Positions 35,809 through 43,859 of a stretch of DNA of 64,000 nucleotides are shown piece after piece. This DNA comes from an uncultured Hyphomonadaceae bacterium (GTDB lineage Bacteria > Pseudomonadota > Alphaproteobacteria > Caulobacterales > Hyphomonadaceae), in contig CAJXOF010000008.1 in assembly GCA_913057945.1 (NCBI GenBank), positions 144,463-208,462 of the forward strand, given 5' to 3'. The position numbers and the translations under genes are program-made. Position 1 is the first letter of the stretch. Every line of letters begins with the position of its first letter. The notes beneath the pieces were generated by a model that made no database searches, was not told the DNA's origin, and was given only the letters and a program-made list of their open reading frames with translations.

Positions 35809-35824
35809 TGGCACGGTCCTTGAA
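35809..35824 (+). promoter_or_regulatory. Sigma-54 (-24/-12) promoter of the psp operon
   Basis: TGGCACGGTCCTTGAA: the -24 element TGGCACG is perfect and the -12 element TTGA(A) has one change from TTGC(A), with ten bases between the two key dinucleotides. It lies 60 bp before the first psp ORF. An AT-rich tract with two copies of ATTATAAAA (35773-35781 and 35788-35796) separates it from the candidate activator sites. Confidence 0.85.
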
Positions 35825-35883
35825 GTGACAGAAGGGCTCAGAGCGACAGGGCGTTGCTCACACCCAAGAAGGACAAACTGAAA

Positions 35884-36015
35884 ATGGAAGATCGCTACAA
35901 CACTTCGGAAGCCCGCTCAGACGCTGGCCGTTTCGGTCGGTGGCTCGCGACACGCCCCGCGGAAAGCTGGATGTTTTTCGTAATCGGCATCTTCCTCGGC
36001 GGCTTGTTCTTCTAA
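35884..36015 (+). CDS. Small membrane protein ORF, first gene of the psp operon (43 aa)
   Basis: A 43-codon ORF directly after the sigma-54 promoter. It has AGAAGGA 13 bases before the ATG. A polar, arginine-containing N-terminal half (residues 1-26) is followed by a hydrophobic C-terminus (WMFFVIGIFLGGLFF, residues 29-43), so the product would be a tail-anchored or amphipathic membrane peptide. The stop is 30 bases before pspA. No known Psp protein is clearly similar; a PspD/PspG-like role in membrane sensing is a guess from position. Confidence 0.7.
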   Translation: MEDRYNTSEARSDAGRFGRWLATRPAESWMFFVIGIFLGGLFF

Positions 36016-36045
36016 TCCTCCCCCCACTCACGAAAGGACACCAAA

Positions 36046-36738
36046 ATGGGCCTGTTTTCCCGACTCGGTGACATCATCAACTCCAATCTCAACGCGATGC
36101 TCGACAGCGCCGAAAATCCTGAAAAGATTGCCCGGCTCATTATCCAGGAAATGGAAGATACGCTGGTCGAGGTTCGCACCGCTGCAGCCCGCGCCATGGC
36201 AGACAAGAAGGAAATGGAACGCGAAATCGTCCATTTCACCACGACCCGCGACGAGTGGGCGGCCAAGGCCGAACTCGCCATCGACAAGGGCCGGGAAGAT
36301 CTTGCCCGCGGTGCCCTGACCGCCAAGCAGAAGGCCGACGGCGAAATCGAACGCCGCAAGGCTGCGATGGTTTCTGCCGAAGAAGCCTTCGAGAAGCGCC
36401 AGGATGACCTGGCCAAGCTCCAGGCCAAGCTGGACGAGGCAAAGGCAAAGCATCGTGCGCTGATGATGCGCCGCGAAGCCGCCGAGCAGCGGATCCGTAT
36501 CCGGAGCCAGGTCTATGACGGCAAGGTCGATGATGCATTGGCCCGCTACGACACGATCGAGCGAAAGGTGGACGAAATGGAAGCCTATGCAGATACGATC
36601 AAGGGACGCGAGCCGACCCTCGAAGCCGAATTCGCTGCGCTGGAGCGTGACGAGAGCGTCGAGAAAGAACTCGAAGCCCTGAAAGCGAAGCGCGCCAAGT
36701 CTTCGGCGAAGTCTTCCAGCAAGAAATCGGAGGACTAA
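36046..36738 (+). CDS. pspA: Phage shock protein A
   Basis: IM30/Vipp1-family coiled-coil protein (230 residues) that both inhibits PspF and assembles on stressed inner membranes. The N-terminal amphipathic helix is LFSRLGDIINSNLNAMLD, followed by AENPEKIARLIIQEMEDTLVEVR, the YLF/PspA signature, and long charged helices rich in Ala, Glu and Lys to the end. The C-terminus KSSAKSSSKKSED is a lysine-serine tail. It lies in the operon between the two tiny ORFs. Confidence 0.96.
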   Translation: MGLFSRLGDIINSNLNAMLDSAENPEKIARLIIQEMEDTLVEVRTAAARAMADKKEMEREIVHFTTTRDEWAAKAELAIDKGREDLARGALTAKQKADGEIERRKAAMVSAEEAFEKRQDDLAKLQAKLDEAKAKHRALMMRREAAEQRIRIRSQVYDGKVDDALARYDTIERKVDEMEAYADTIKGREPTLEAEFAALERDESVEKELEALKAKRAKSSAKSSSKKSED

Positions 36739-36741
36739 TCG

Positions 36742-36852
36742 ATGATCTTTTCACTCGCTTGCCTTGCCGGCTTCATGACGCTGGTCTGCGCTCCGGGCCT
36801 CATCGCCCAGGCGCGCGCCAATCGCGCCAACTCCGCTGACGAGGCCGCCTGA
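36742..36852 (+). CDS. Small membrane protein ORF between pspA and pspB (36 aa)
   Basis: A 36-codon ORF that starts 3 bases after the pspA stop. It has GGAGG 11 bases before the ATG, and its TGA stop overlaps the pspB ATG by one base, so its translation is coupled to pspB. Residues 1-22 are hydrophobic (MIFSLACLAGFMTLVCAPGL) and the end is charged (QARANRANSADEAA), giving one likely membrane helix with a small tail. It has no recognised homologue. The placement between pspA and pspB, with its own ribosome-binding site, argues that it is real. Confidence 0.7.
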   Translation: MIFSLACLAGFMTLVCAPGLIAQARANRANSADEAA

Positions 36853-37106
36853 TGGATGAGTTTATTCCAATCATAGCGATTGTCTCGCTGTTTATCGTCC
36901 TTCCGGGCATGATCTTCCACTACATTACCCTGTGGCGGAAGCAGAAGACCCTGATGCCGGACGATGAGCGCATGATGGAGGATCTCTGGCGCTCGGCCAA
37001 GGCGATGGAACGCCGGATCGAGACCTTGGAATCCCTCCTTGAGCAGAGCGAAGCAGACAACCCTCGCAAGCCGCCTCGTTCTTCCCGCCCCACTTTTGAC
37101 GACTAA
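36852..37106 (+). CDS. pspB: Phage shock protein B
   Basis: Small membrane regulator (84 residues) that with PspC senses envelope stress and relieves PspA inhibition of PspF. An N-terminal membrane helix (FIPIIAIVSLFIVLPGMIFHYI) is followed by a basic and coiled-coil region (ERRIETLESLLEQ) and a proline-rich tail. The start overlaps the stop of the 36-aa ORF. Confidence 0.93.
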   Translation: MDEFIPIIAIVSLFIVLPGMIFHYITLWRKQKTLMPDDERMMEDLWRSAKAMERRIETLESLLEQSEADNPRKPPRSSRPTFDD

Positions 37107-37118
37107 GGACCCAGATAT

Positions 37119-37565
37119 ATGTCCCGCCAATCCCGTGCCTACCGTGATCCCGCCCCAGAAGGCGACCAGTACGGCTCCCCCAACCCGAAGCGCTATTACC
37201 GCTCGCGCCATGACAAGGTCATTGCCGGCGTCTGTGGCGGCCTCGCCGAGCGCTTCGGCTGGGAGCCTATCCTGGTTCGCCTGCTGGCCGTGCTCGCCTT
37301 TTTCTTCATCGCCGGGCCGATCGCCCTGATCGCTTACATCGTGGTCTGGATGATTACGCCCCGTACGCCCTTGGGCGGTCGTCTCATCTCTCCGGAAGAA
37401 GATGTCTTCTGGCGCAATGTGAATGATCGCCCGCGCGCCACCTTCGGGAATTTGAAATACACATTCATGGATCTCGATGAACGCCTCAGGGATATCGAAC
37501 GCAAGGTCACGTCTGACGAGTGGCGCCTGCGCAAGGAATTTCGCGACCTGGAGCGTGGCAACTAG
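37119..37565 (+). CDS. pspC: Phage shock protein C
   Basis: Membrane sensor of the Psp response, 148 residues. The PspC domain is RHDKVIAGVCGGLAERFGWE (the GVCGGLA signature), followed by a helical hairpin region (LVRLLAVLAFFFIAGPIALI) and a C-terminal acidic/basic coiled-coil (LDERLRDIERKVTSDEWRLR) that would contact PspA. It follows pspB by 12 bases. Confidence 0.95.
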   Translation: MSRQSRAYRDPAPEGDQYGSPNPKRYYRSRHDKVIAGVCGGLAERFGWEPILVRLLAVLAFFFIAGPIALIAYIVVWMITPRTPLGGRLISPEEDVFWRNVNDRPRATFGNLKYTFMDLDERLRDIERKVTSDEWRLRKEFRDLERGN

Positions 37566-37610
37566 ACCGCGCCCATTCACCCTAACCATCCGACAAGAAG
37601 GACCGGAAAA

Positions 37611-37820
37611 ATGCGTAAGGGGACGCTACTGACAAATAACTGGCTGCTGGGAGGGCTCTCCGTCCTCATCCTGATGATGATACTCTTCATCTCCAGCCTC
37701 CACGGACAAACCGTTCTGGAGTTCGGCGGACTTCAGATGAATTTTGCTCCGCACGAGGATGGGGGCGTTCGCCTCAGCATTGCCCGCTCGCTGGGCCAGT
37801 CAGGTATCGCCGCGCTTTAA
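37611..37820 (+). CDS. Small membrane protein, last gene of the psp operon (69 aa)
   Basis: A 69-residue protein with a strong N-terminal membrane helix ([20 protein letters not shown]) and a short extracytoplasmic or cytoplasmic tail. AAGGA is well placed before the ATG. It lies 45 bases after pspC and is in the psp direction. No homologue was recognised; a Psp-accessory role is inferred from position. Its last seven codons overlap the 3' end of the convergent mnmC gene by 21 bases. Confidence 0.75.
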   Translation: MRKGTLLTNNWLLGGLSVLILMMILFISSLHGQTVLEFGGLQMNFAPHEDGGVRLSIARSLGQSGIAAL

Positions 37821-39650
37821 GCCGCGCAGGATCAGGCGCAGGGGGCTGACCGCCTCCAGCGCCGGCACCTCGGCGGGGGAGGGCCCGCCCAGGCATTGCG
37901 CCGCCAGGACACGCCCGGCCCACGGGCCCCAGGTGAAGCCGCGCGCACCAAATCCATTCACCATGAATATGCCCGCCAGCACTGGGGCGTCCGCATCGGC
38001 AGGGCGCCCTTTTCGCAATCCGGCAAAGATTTCCACGACCGCATCATGATCCGGCACGGCGCCGATCAGCGGCAATCGGTCGGCCGTCGTGGCCCGGATC
38101 GCAGCCCGGGATGATACCGGAAACGCAGCCGCGTCCCGCCGCCACCAGGGCGACAATTCCCGCAATGCCTCTGCATTGGTTTCGCGGGCCGCCGTGGACG
38201 TCTGGGGTGGCACGTCGTCTGCGACCTTCTCGAATGTCGCGCCCCACAAACGCTGGTCCCCTAGCGCGAGGGCATAATGCCCGCTGGCCATCGCATCGGC
38301 CTCGACGGACGCGGCGCCTGTCACACTGTCGACCTGACCGAGCCGTCCTTCGAGGTTGATCCAGTTCAGCTGCCGGTTCGTCTCCATCGCTGTGGCGAGC
38401 ACGATGGCGTCAAAGGCCTCACTGTTCACCGTGCGGTCTTCCAGCGATACATCTACGGGCCCGATCCGAACCGATACATTTTGCAGCAAGTTCGCAATTA
38501 TGCGCGCGGGCTCAAGGATCAGCGCGCGCTTGTGCAGCAGGCCGCCGCCGGAGATCGCTTCAAGGTCTTCGAGTGGCAAAGGCGGATCGGCGAGCAGTTT
38601 GGCGAACCGGGTTCGCTCGGTCTCGTCCTTGGGCATCTGGCGCACGCTGGTTTCGTGCGCGCCAGTCATTCCGGCATAGGTGCGGCGGGCGGCGAGATAG
38701 GCGTCGATCAGCAGGCGGGCCTGTACCGTATCGCCCGCATCAAGGCGTGGCATCAGAAGCGCCAGCGGATTGCCACTTGCGCCACTTGCCGGACCGACCG
38801 GATCGAACAGGGTGACCTCTGCGCCGCGCTCTGCCAAAGCGTGTGCGGCGCTCGCCCCTGCAAGCCCGGCGCCGAGGACGGCAATCTTCCGCGCCGGTGC
38901 TGGCAAGGCGCGCAAGCCGTAGATGTCAGGCTTTGGGGCAGGGGGCTGGGTGAGCCTCGCTTCGAGCCGTTCGCGTTTGCGGCCATGCCCGGGCGCTTTG
39001 GCAACGTTGAAACCCGCCTCCGCCAGCCCCCGCCGCACAGCGCCTGCCACAGTGAACGTCCCAATGGTTGCGCCGGGGTGGGAGCGCTCCGCGATCAGGC
39101 CATAAAGATCAGCCGCCCACATCTCTTCATTCTTCGCCGGGCTGAACCCATCGAGGAACCACGCATCCGCCATGAAGCGGCTGGCGGGCAGTGTGTCGTG
39201 AATGTCGCCGAGATGAAGCGTCAGCGTCACGCCGAGATCGGCCCAGACAAGATGATGCACGCGGCGCACGGGCTCCGGCCAGTCTGCCAGCAATCGGCTG
39301 GCCAGTGCCGACAATTCCGGCCAGGCGGCCAGCGCCTGCGCCGCATCGGTTGGCGTCAGGGGGAATCCTTCGAAGCTGACAAAGTGCAGCCACGCCTCCG
39401 GGGCAGGGCGGTGGGCCTGCCACAGCTCGCACAGGGCAAGGAAGTTCAGCCCGGTTCCGAATCCGGTTTCGGCGATGGTGAACTGGTCCCGGCCAATCCA
39501 CGCTTCCGGCAGGCCACACCCCTGCAGGAATACGGCGCGGGTTTCAGCCAGCCCATCCCCGGCCGTGAAGTAGACGTCCCCCGCCTCGCGCGCGACGGGC
39601 GTGCCATCTTCTTTCCAGTCGATTGTCGGGTGCGTCAGCAGGCGGGCCAT
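37800..39650 (-). CDS. mnmC: tRNA mnm5s2U biosynthesis bifunctional protein MnmC
   Basis: Two-domain enzyme finishing 5-methylaminomethyl-2-thiouridine at wobble position 34. The N-terminal MnmD methyltransferase domain has [16 protein letters not shown] and [15 protein letters not shown]; the C-terminal FAD domain begins [18 protein letters not shown] (GxGxxG) and ends with [14 protein letters not shown]. The start at 39650 ([19 protein letters not shown]) matches the family, about 616 residues; an ATG 57 bases upstream lacks both homology and a ribosome-binding site. Neither start has a clear Shine-Dalgarno. Confidence 0.95.
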   Translation of the reverse strand: MARLLTHPTIDWKEDGTPVAREAGDVYFTAGDGLAETRAVFLQGCGLPEAWIGRDQFTIAETGFGTGLNFLALCELWQAHRPAPEAWLHFVSFEGFPLTPTDAAQALAAWPELSALASRLLADWPEPVRRVHHLVWADLGVTLTLHLGDIHDTLPASRFMADAWFLDGFSPAKNEEMWAADLYGLIAERSHPGATIGTFTVAGAVRRGLAEAGFNVAKAPGHGRKRERLEARLTQPPAPKPDIYGLRALPAPARKIAVLGAGLAGASAAHALAERGAEVTLFDPVGPASGASGNPLALLMPRLDAGDTVQARLLIDAYLAARRTYAGMTGAHETSVRQMPKDETERTRFAKLLADPPLPLEDLEAISGGGLLHKRALILEPARIIANLLQNVSVRIGPVDVSLEDRTVNSEAFDAIVLATAMETNRQLNWINLEGRLGQVDSVTGAASVEADAMASGHYALALGDQRLWGATFEKVADDVPPQTSTAARETNAEALRELSPWWRRDAAAFPVSSRAAIRATTADRLPLIGAVPDHDAVVEIFAGLRKGRPADADAPVLAGIFMVNGFGARGFTWGPWAGRVLAAQCLGGPSPAEVPALEAVSPLRLILRGLKRGDT

Positions 39651-39725
39651 GGGCGATGGGGTAACCGTGTGACGGGCTTTTGAACAGTCCTCCTGCGCCG
39701 CGCACATTCTGACAAGGATTTAATC

Positions 39726-39750
39726 GGATCGCTCCGGCAAGGCGCGCGTT
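39726..39750 (+). promoter_or_regulatory. Candidate EcfG-type general stress promoter before csbD gene
   Basis: GGATC (39726-39730), sixteen bases, CGTT (39747-39750). The alphaproteobacterial general stress sigma factor EcfG recognises GGAAC-N16/17-CGTT; one base differs in the -35 element. It lies 54 bp before the CsbD start, and CsbD genes are common members of this regulon. Confidence 0.5.
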
Positions 39751-39803
39751 GATTGAGTGACCGCACTCATGCGGCCGACACAAGCAAACTGAAGGAGACC
39801 TCA

Positions 39804-39974
39804 ATGGACAAGGAACATGTTAAAGGCGGCGCCAAGAAAGCTGAAGGCGAAGTCAAGGACACCGTCGGCAAGATGACGGACAACAAGAAGATGCAGGCCG
39901 AAGGCAAAATGGACAAGGCCGAAGGCGAAGCCCGCGAAACGGCGGGTGACGTGAAGGATGCTGTCAAGAAGTAA
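39804..39974 (+). CDS. CsbD-family stress-response protein
   Basis: A 56-residue, highly charged, Lys/Glu/Ala/Gly-rich protein of the CsbD family (MDKEHVKGGAKKAEGEVKDT, then repeats of the form K-A-E-G-E/K). It should be largely disordered or helical. CsbD proteins accumulate in stationary phase and in general stress; their molecular role is unknown. The ATG at 39804 has AAGGAGA. A longer frame starting at 39753 was rejected because it lacks homology. It has its own promoter candidate and terminator. Confidence 0.92.
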   Translation: MDKEHVKGGAKKAEGEVKDTVGKMTDNKKMQAEGKMDKAEGEARETAGDVKDAVKK

Positions 39975-39994
39975 GACCGCATCACACTACTGTG

Positions 39995-40022
39995 AAAGCC
40001 GCTCCGTGAGGGGCGGCTTTTC
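39995..40022 (+). terminator. Terminator of the csbD gene
   Basis: An 11-bp stem (39995-40005 with 40010-40020, loop GTGA, one G-T pair) followed by T residues, 20 bp after the stop. Confidence 0.85.
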
Positions 40023-40079
40023 CTTGCGCGCCGTTGCCTCGCGCGCCACATAGGACTTCTCAGCAGAAGGCACATGCTC

Positions 40080-40367
40080 ATGAGCGAGATCGAGATCAAG
40101 CGCGAAGACGGAGAAACCGGTGGGCGCTATGTTACACGGGTCAATGGCCATGAGGCCGAGATGACCTATTCGAAGGCCGGCACGGAACGGATCATTATAG
40201 ATCATACGGGTGTGCCGAAGGAACTTGGCGGTCTCGGGGTTGGCGTGGCCCTGGTGAAGCGCGCGGTCGAGGATGCCCGCCGGGACGGCATCAAGATCAT
40301 TCCGCTCTGTCCTTTCGCAAAGGCCCAGATCGAGAAACACACCGAATGGCAGGATGTCCTCGCATGA
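40080..40367 (+). CDS. Short GNAT-like N-acetyltransferase (PF14542 type), copy 1
   Basis: A 95-residue protein of the minimal Acetyltransf_CG/YjdJ GNAT group, which keeps only the acetyl-CoA motif. IDHTGVPKELGGLGVGVALVKRAVEDARR holds the G-x-G-x-G/A pyrophosphate loop, and IIPLCPFAKAQIEKHTEWQDV is the conserved C-terminal block. The ATG at 40080 has AGAAGG nine bases upstream; an ATG six bases earlier is possible. It is the first of a three-gene overlapping string with a paralogue and a YcgN gene. Confidence 0.88.
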   Translation: MSEIEIKREDGETGGRYVTRVNGHEAEMTYSKAGTERIIIDHTGVPKELGGLGVGVALVKRAVEDARRDGIKIIPLCPFAKAQIEKHTEWQDVLA

Positions 40368-40639
40368 CCACGATTACCCATGACGAAAACCATATGCGCT
40401 ACAGCCATTTCGAGAATGGTCTGGAAGCGTACCTGACCTATGAGCGCCCGCGCACCGGCCATCGCCATATTACCCATACGATTGTTCCGGGAGCACTCGG
40501 GGGGCGCGGCCTCGGGAAGAAGCTGGTGAAGACGGTCATGGAAGATATCATGGCCGCAGGCGAGACGGTGTCGTCTTCCTGCTGGTTCGCCACGGCCCTG
40601 ATCGAAAAGTCGCCCGAATGGGCCGCCCTGAGGGGATGA
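40364..40639 (+). CDS. Short GNAT-like N-acetyltransferase (PF14542 type), copy 2
   Basis: A 91-residue paralogue of the preceding gene. HTIVPGALGGRGLGKKLVKTVMEDI carries the acetyl-CoA loop and CWFATALIEKSPEWAALRG the C-terminal block (compare CPFAKAQIEKHTEWQDV in copy 1). The N-terminal THDENHMRYSHFENGLEAYL differs from copy 1. The start overlaps the copy 1 stop as ATGA, and its own stop overlaps the YcgN start. Confidence 0.88.
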   Translation: MTTITHDENHMRYSHFENGLEAYLTYERPRTGHRHITHTIVPGALGGRGLGKKLVKTVMEDIMAAGETVSSSCWFATALIEKSPEWAALRG

Positions 40640-41085
40640 CCCAGCCCTTCTGGAAAACGAAGTCGCTTGGCCAGATGACACCGCAGGAATGGGAATCCCT
40701 CTGCGACGGCTGTGGCAAGTGTTGCCTGCTCAAGCTGGAAGACGAAGACACCGGCGAGATTGCCTATACGCGACTGCACTGCCGCTTGTTCGATAGCGCG
40801 ACCTGTCAGTGTGCCGACTACCAGAATCGCAAGAAAATCGTCGAAGACTGCGTGATCCTGACGCCACAAAAAGTGGAGGAGATCCGCTGGATGCCGAAGA
40901 CCTGCGGTTATCGCCTGATCCATGAAGGCAAGGATCTGCCCGACTGGCACCATCTCGTGTGCGGCGACCGGAACCGTATCCATGAAGAAGGCCACTCCAT
41001 CCGGGGGCGTACCGTCTCCGAAGACACGGTTTTCGAGGAAGACACCGAGGACTGGATCGTCGACTGGGAAGGCAATGAGCCGTAA
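40636..41085 (+). CDS. YcgN/YkgJ-type cysteine-cluster protein
   Basis: A 149-residue protein of the UPF0260 YcgN family. CDGCGKCCLLKLEDEDTGEI holds the C-x2-C-x2-CC cluster, and further conserved cysteines appear in LHCRLFDSATCQCADY, EDCVIL and KTCGYRL, the pattern expected for zinc or iron-sulfur binding. Its function is not established. The start overlaps the stop of the acetyltransferase gene (ATGA), the third gene of the string. Confidence 0.9.
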   Translation: MTQPFWKTKSLGQMTPQEWESLCDGCGKCCLLKLEDEDTGEIAYTRLHCRLFDSATCQCADYQNRKKIVEDCVILTPQKVEEIRWMPKTCGYRLIHEGKDLPDWHHLVCGDRNRIHEEGHSIRGRTVSEDTVFEEDTEDWIVDWEGNEP

Positions 41086-41109
41086 GGGGGCTCTGGACCC
41101 ATCAGGCCT

Positions 41110-42042
41110 TTACACGCCGACCACTTCGCTGTTTGTCGCTTCGGTTTTCAGCCACTTGATGAAATTGCGCACATCCGGCGTCAGGTGGCGGCCCTTCGGA
41201 TAGACAATCCAGTAGCCGAAATCGATCAGGTGCGAGCCGTCGGCAAATGGGGCCACCAGCCGACCGGAGGCGAGGTCTGCTGCGGCAATGGCGCGTTTGG
41301 CCAGGGCCACGCCGCGCCCGGCAGCGGCGGCTTCGATCACGAGGATGGCCTGATTGAAGCGCGGGCCACGTGAGCCCTCGACATCTTTCACGTTCCGTGC
41401 GCGCAGCCAGCTTGCCCAGTCGGGGCAGGATGGGTCATTCTCATTGCTTTCATCATGGATCAGCGTGTGATGGCGCAAATCCGAAGGCTTGCGGATCGCA
41501 TCCGAGCCTTCCAGCAGGGCAGGGGAGCAGACCGGCAGGACGGTCTCGTCCATCAGTTTTTCCGATTTCAGCCCGTCATAATTGCCCCGGCCATAGCGGA
41601 TGGCGAAATCGGCGTCTGCCGTCGTGAAATCAGTCAGCCCCATGTCGGCCGAGATCCAGGCTTCGGTCTCTCCATGCTCGCGATGGAAGCCGTCGAGACG
41701 GGGGGCCAGCCATTTCGCCGCGAAGGAAGGCGCCGATGAGACCATCACCCGACCCTTGCGGGCGGGGGCCTGCATGATGCGGCCGGCTTCAGAAATTCTC
41801 TCGAATGCGTCTCGCACCAGCGGCAGGCTCGCCTGAGCGGCATCTGTCAGCAAAACTGAACGGCCCGTTCGCTTGAACAGGGGCGTGCCGGCATATTCTT
41901 CCAGCTGCCTTATCTGTTGTGAAATCGCGCCGGGCGTGACATTCAGCTCTTCGGCAGCCTGTGTAAACGAGAGCCGCCGCGCGGCGGCCTCAAAGGCTCT
42001 CAGCGCATTCAATGGGGGGAGTCGGTCGGATGGGTCTGACAT
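41110..42042 (-). CDS. LysR-type transcriptional regulator (GcvA-like)
   Basis: A 310-residue regulator. The N-terminal helix-turn-helix is LNALRAFEAAARRLSFTQAAEELNVTPGAIS in two segments, and the effector domain begins after RGRVMVSSAPSFAAKWLAPRL. The PSFAAKWLAPRL stretch is typical of the GcvA/AmpR branch. Its target is unknown; it is divergent from cysG (109 bp between starts), so control of the sulfate assimilation operon is possible. A long open frame runs on past its start on the same strand, antisense to cysG; it has no support. The start at 42042 is chosen because AGAGA lies upstream; ATG 42078 is possible. Confidence 0.9.
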   Translation of the reverse strand: MSDPSDRLPPLNALRAFEAAARRLSFTQAAEELNVTPGAISQQIRQLEEYAGTPLFKRTGRSVLLTDAAQASLPLVRDAFERISEAGRIMQAPARKGRVMVSSAPSFAAKWLAPRLDGFHREHGETEAWISADMGLTDFTTADADFAIRYGRGNYDGLKSEKLMDETVLPVCSPALLEGSDAIRKPSDLRHHTLIHDESNENDPSCPDWASWLRARNVKDVEGSRGPRFNQAILVIEAAAAGRGVALAKRAIAAADLASGRLVAPFADGSHLIDFGYWIVYPKGRHLTPDVRNFIKWLKTEATNSEVVGV

Positions 42043-42150
42043 GGATAGTTTCTCTAAAGGATCGCTGTAGGGGTTCATGGTTGCGTCCGCCGCGTCAAGA
42101 GCCATTTTGGCACTTGATTGATCAGCTTGCCTAAAAAGGGGTTCGCCCGC

Positions 42151-43557
42151 ATGCGCCAGTTCCCGGCTTTCTTCAACATGGATGACGCGCGCGTCGTCGT
42201 GTTCGGCGGTGGCGAAGAGGCCCGTCGCAAGGTGCGCCTGCTCGCCAAGACCCCGGCACACATCACCGTGATCATCGGGAAAGACATCGATTCCGGCTTC
42301 GCTCAGGAATTTGCCGGTCGCATCACCATCGCGCCCCAGGCAGAGGCAGGTGCCGCGCTGGACGTGGCCCGTTTCGCCATCGTGGCGTGCCGGATCGATG
42401 AGAATACAGAACGCGCCATCACCTGGGCGCGCCAGTATGGCGTGCCGCTCAATGTGGTGGATCGGCCGGACCTCTGCGATTTCACCGTGCCGTCCATCAT
42501 GGACCGGGGCGAGATCGTGGCCGCTGTTGCTTCCGGCGGGTCCGCCCCCGTGCTCGCCAAATCGGTCCGCGCAAAACTGGAAGCACTGATCCCTGCCCGT
42601 ATCGGGGACCTTGCCGCCCTGGCCGGACGGATGCGTGACGACGTGAAGGCCAAGCTTCCGGACGCCTCCGACCGCCGCCAGTTCTGGGAGCAGGTGCTGA
42701 ACGGCAAGGCCGCCGAGCTTGCCTATGCCGGAGAGATCGAGGCCGCCGAACAGGCCATGCATGATGCGCTGGCTGGCCGTCGCACACAGGGCGTGGTCCA
42801 TCTGGTCGGCGCGGGTCCGGGCGACCCGGAACTGCTGACCCTGAAGGCCCTGCGCCTGCTGCAGGAAGCCGACATCGTTTTTTATGACCGGCTTGTCAGC
42901 GATGAGATTCTCTCGCTGATCCGCCGCGATGCAGACCGGGTCTCGGTCGGCAAGAGCAAGGGCGACCATTCGGTGCCCCAGGACGAAATCCATGAAATGC
43001 TCATCCGTTCGGCGCGCGACGGCAAACGCGTCGTCCGTCTGAAGGGCGGCGACCCGTTCATCTTCGGACGCGGCGGGGAAGAGATGGAAGCCGTACTCGC
43101 GGCCGGCGTCGAAGCCTTTGTCGTACCGGGTATTTCCTCTGCGCTCGGATGCGCGGCGCAGGCGGGTGTCCCGCTGACCCATCGCGATCATGCCCAGAGC
43201 CTGACCTTCGTTACCGGCCACGCCAAGGCGGGCGGCGTGCCTGATCTCGATTGGGAATCGCTGGCCAAGCCAAATCAGACCGTCACCGTTTTTATGGGCG
43301 TTGGCACGGCGACAGCCATTACCGACAAGCTGATTGAAGCGGGCCGGGCACCTGACACGCCGGTTGCGGTGATCGAGAATGGCACCCGTCCGAATGAAAT
43401 CCAGGTCTTCGGCATCCTTGCGGAACTGCCGGACCTCATCACAGACAACGACATTCAGGGGCCGGCACTGCTGATTATCGGTAAGGTGGCCGGCCTCCCT
43501 TTTGCTAGTGGCACCATCGGCCTGTCGGGCCACGTCGGTCAGGAGACTTTCGCATGA
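42151..43557 (+). CDS. cysG: Siroheme synthase (precorrin-2 dehydrogenase/uroporphyrinogen III methyltransferase)
   Basis: Trifunctional enzyme making siroheme, the cofactor of CysI. 468 residues: N-terminal NAD-dependent dehydrogenase/ferrochelatase domain with VVVFGGGEEARRKVRLL, then the SAM methyltransferase domain with LVGAGPGDPELLTLKALRLL, VRLKGGDPFIFGRGGEE and VPGISSALG. The ATG at 42151 has AAGGGG at the correct distance. First gene of a tightly overlapping sulfate assimilation operon. Confidence 0.95.
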   Translation: MRQFPAFFNMDDARVVVFGGGEEARRKVRLLAKTPAHITVIIGKDIDSGFAQEFAGRITIAPQAEAGAALDVARFAIVACRIDENTERAITWARQYGVPLNVVDRPDLCDFTVPSIMDRGEIVAAVASGGSAPVLAKSVRAKLEALIPARIGDLAALAGRMRDDVKAKLPDASDRRQFWEQVLNGKAAELAYAGEIEAAEQAMHDALAGRRTQGVVHLVGAGPGDPELLTLKALRLLQEADIVFYDRLVSDEILSLIRRDADRVSVGKSKGDHSVPQDEIHEMLIRSARDGKRVVRLKGGDPFIFGRGGEEMEAVLAAGVEAFVVPGISSALGCAAQAGVPLTHRDHAQSLTFVTGHAKAGGVPDLDWESLAKPNQTVTVFMGVGTATAITDKLIEAGRAPDTPVAVIENGTRPNEIQVFGILAELPDLITDNDIQGPALLIIGKVAGLPFASGTIGLSGHVGQETFA

Positions 43558-43859
43558 CATCCGTTCGCCCGAAACTGAAGCCGGATACGCCAAAGGCCGT
43601 CACCGCATGGGAAACCGCCACCGGCCAGAATGTCTGGATGACTGCCAATGGCAGCTGGACGCAGGATGTCTCGCAAATCGCTGCCTTCATTGGCGACGAG
43701 GCGGAAGCCCGTCTGGCGGAGGCGATGACGCAGGAAGGCGCGGTTACTGATCCGTACTTCATGGAAGTCACCGAAATGGGCGAAATCACGGGCCGTGAAA
43801 CCCTGCGCGAGACGATCCGTGCCAAGGGACCGACCGTTTCCTATGGAGAGGGTGCCTGA
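43554..43859 (+). CDS. DUF2849 protein
   Basis: A 101-residue acidic protein of the DUF2849 family, found in alphaproteobacteria beside cysG and sulfite reductase genes. The start overlaps cysG by four bases (ATGA) and the stop overlaps the GST start. Its conserved GQNVWMTANGSWTQDVSQIA block and ITGRETLRETIRAKGPTV ending match the family. The role is unknown, but operon position suggests a function in siroheme use or sulfite reduction. Confidence 0.88.
   Translation: MTSVRPKLKPDTPKAVTAWETATGQNVWMTANGSWTQDVSQIAAFIGDEAEARLAEAMTQEGAVTDPYFMEVTEMGEITGRETLRETIRAKGPTVSYGEGA

Noticed and set aside
42043..43593. Long N-terminal extension of the LysR regulator frame
   Set aside because: The frame remains open far upstream of the regulator but is antisense to cysG and shows no homology; the LysR domain starts at 42042.
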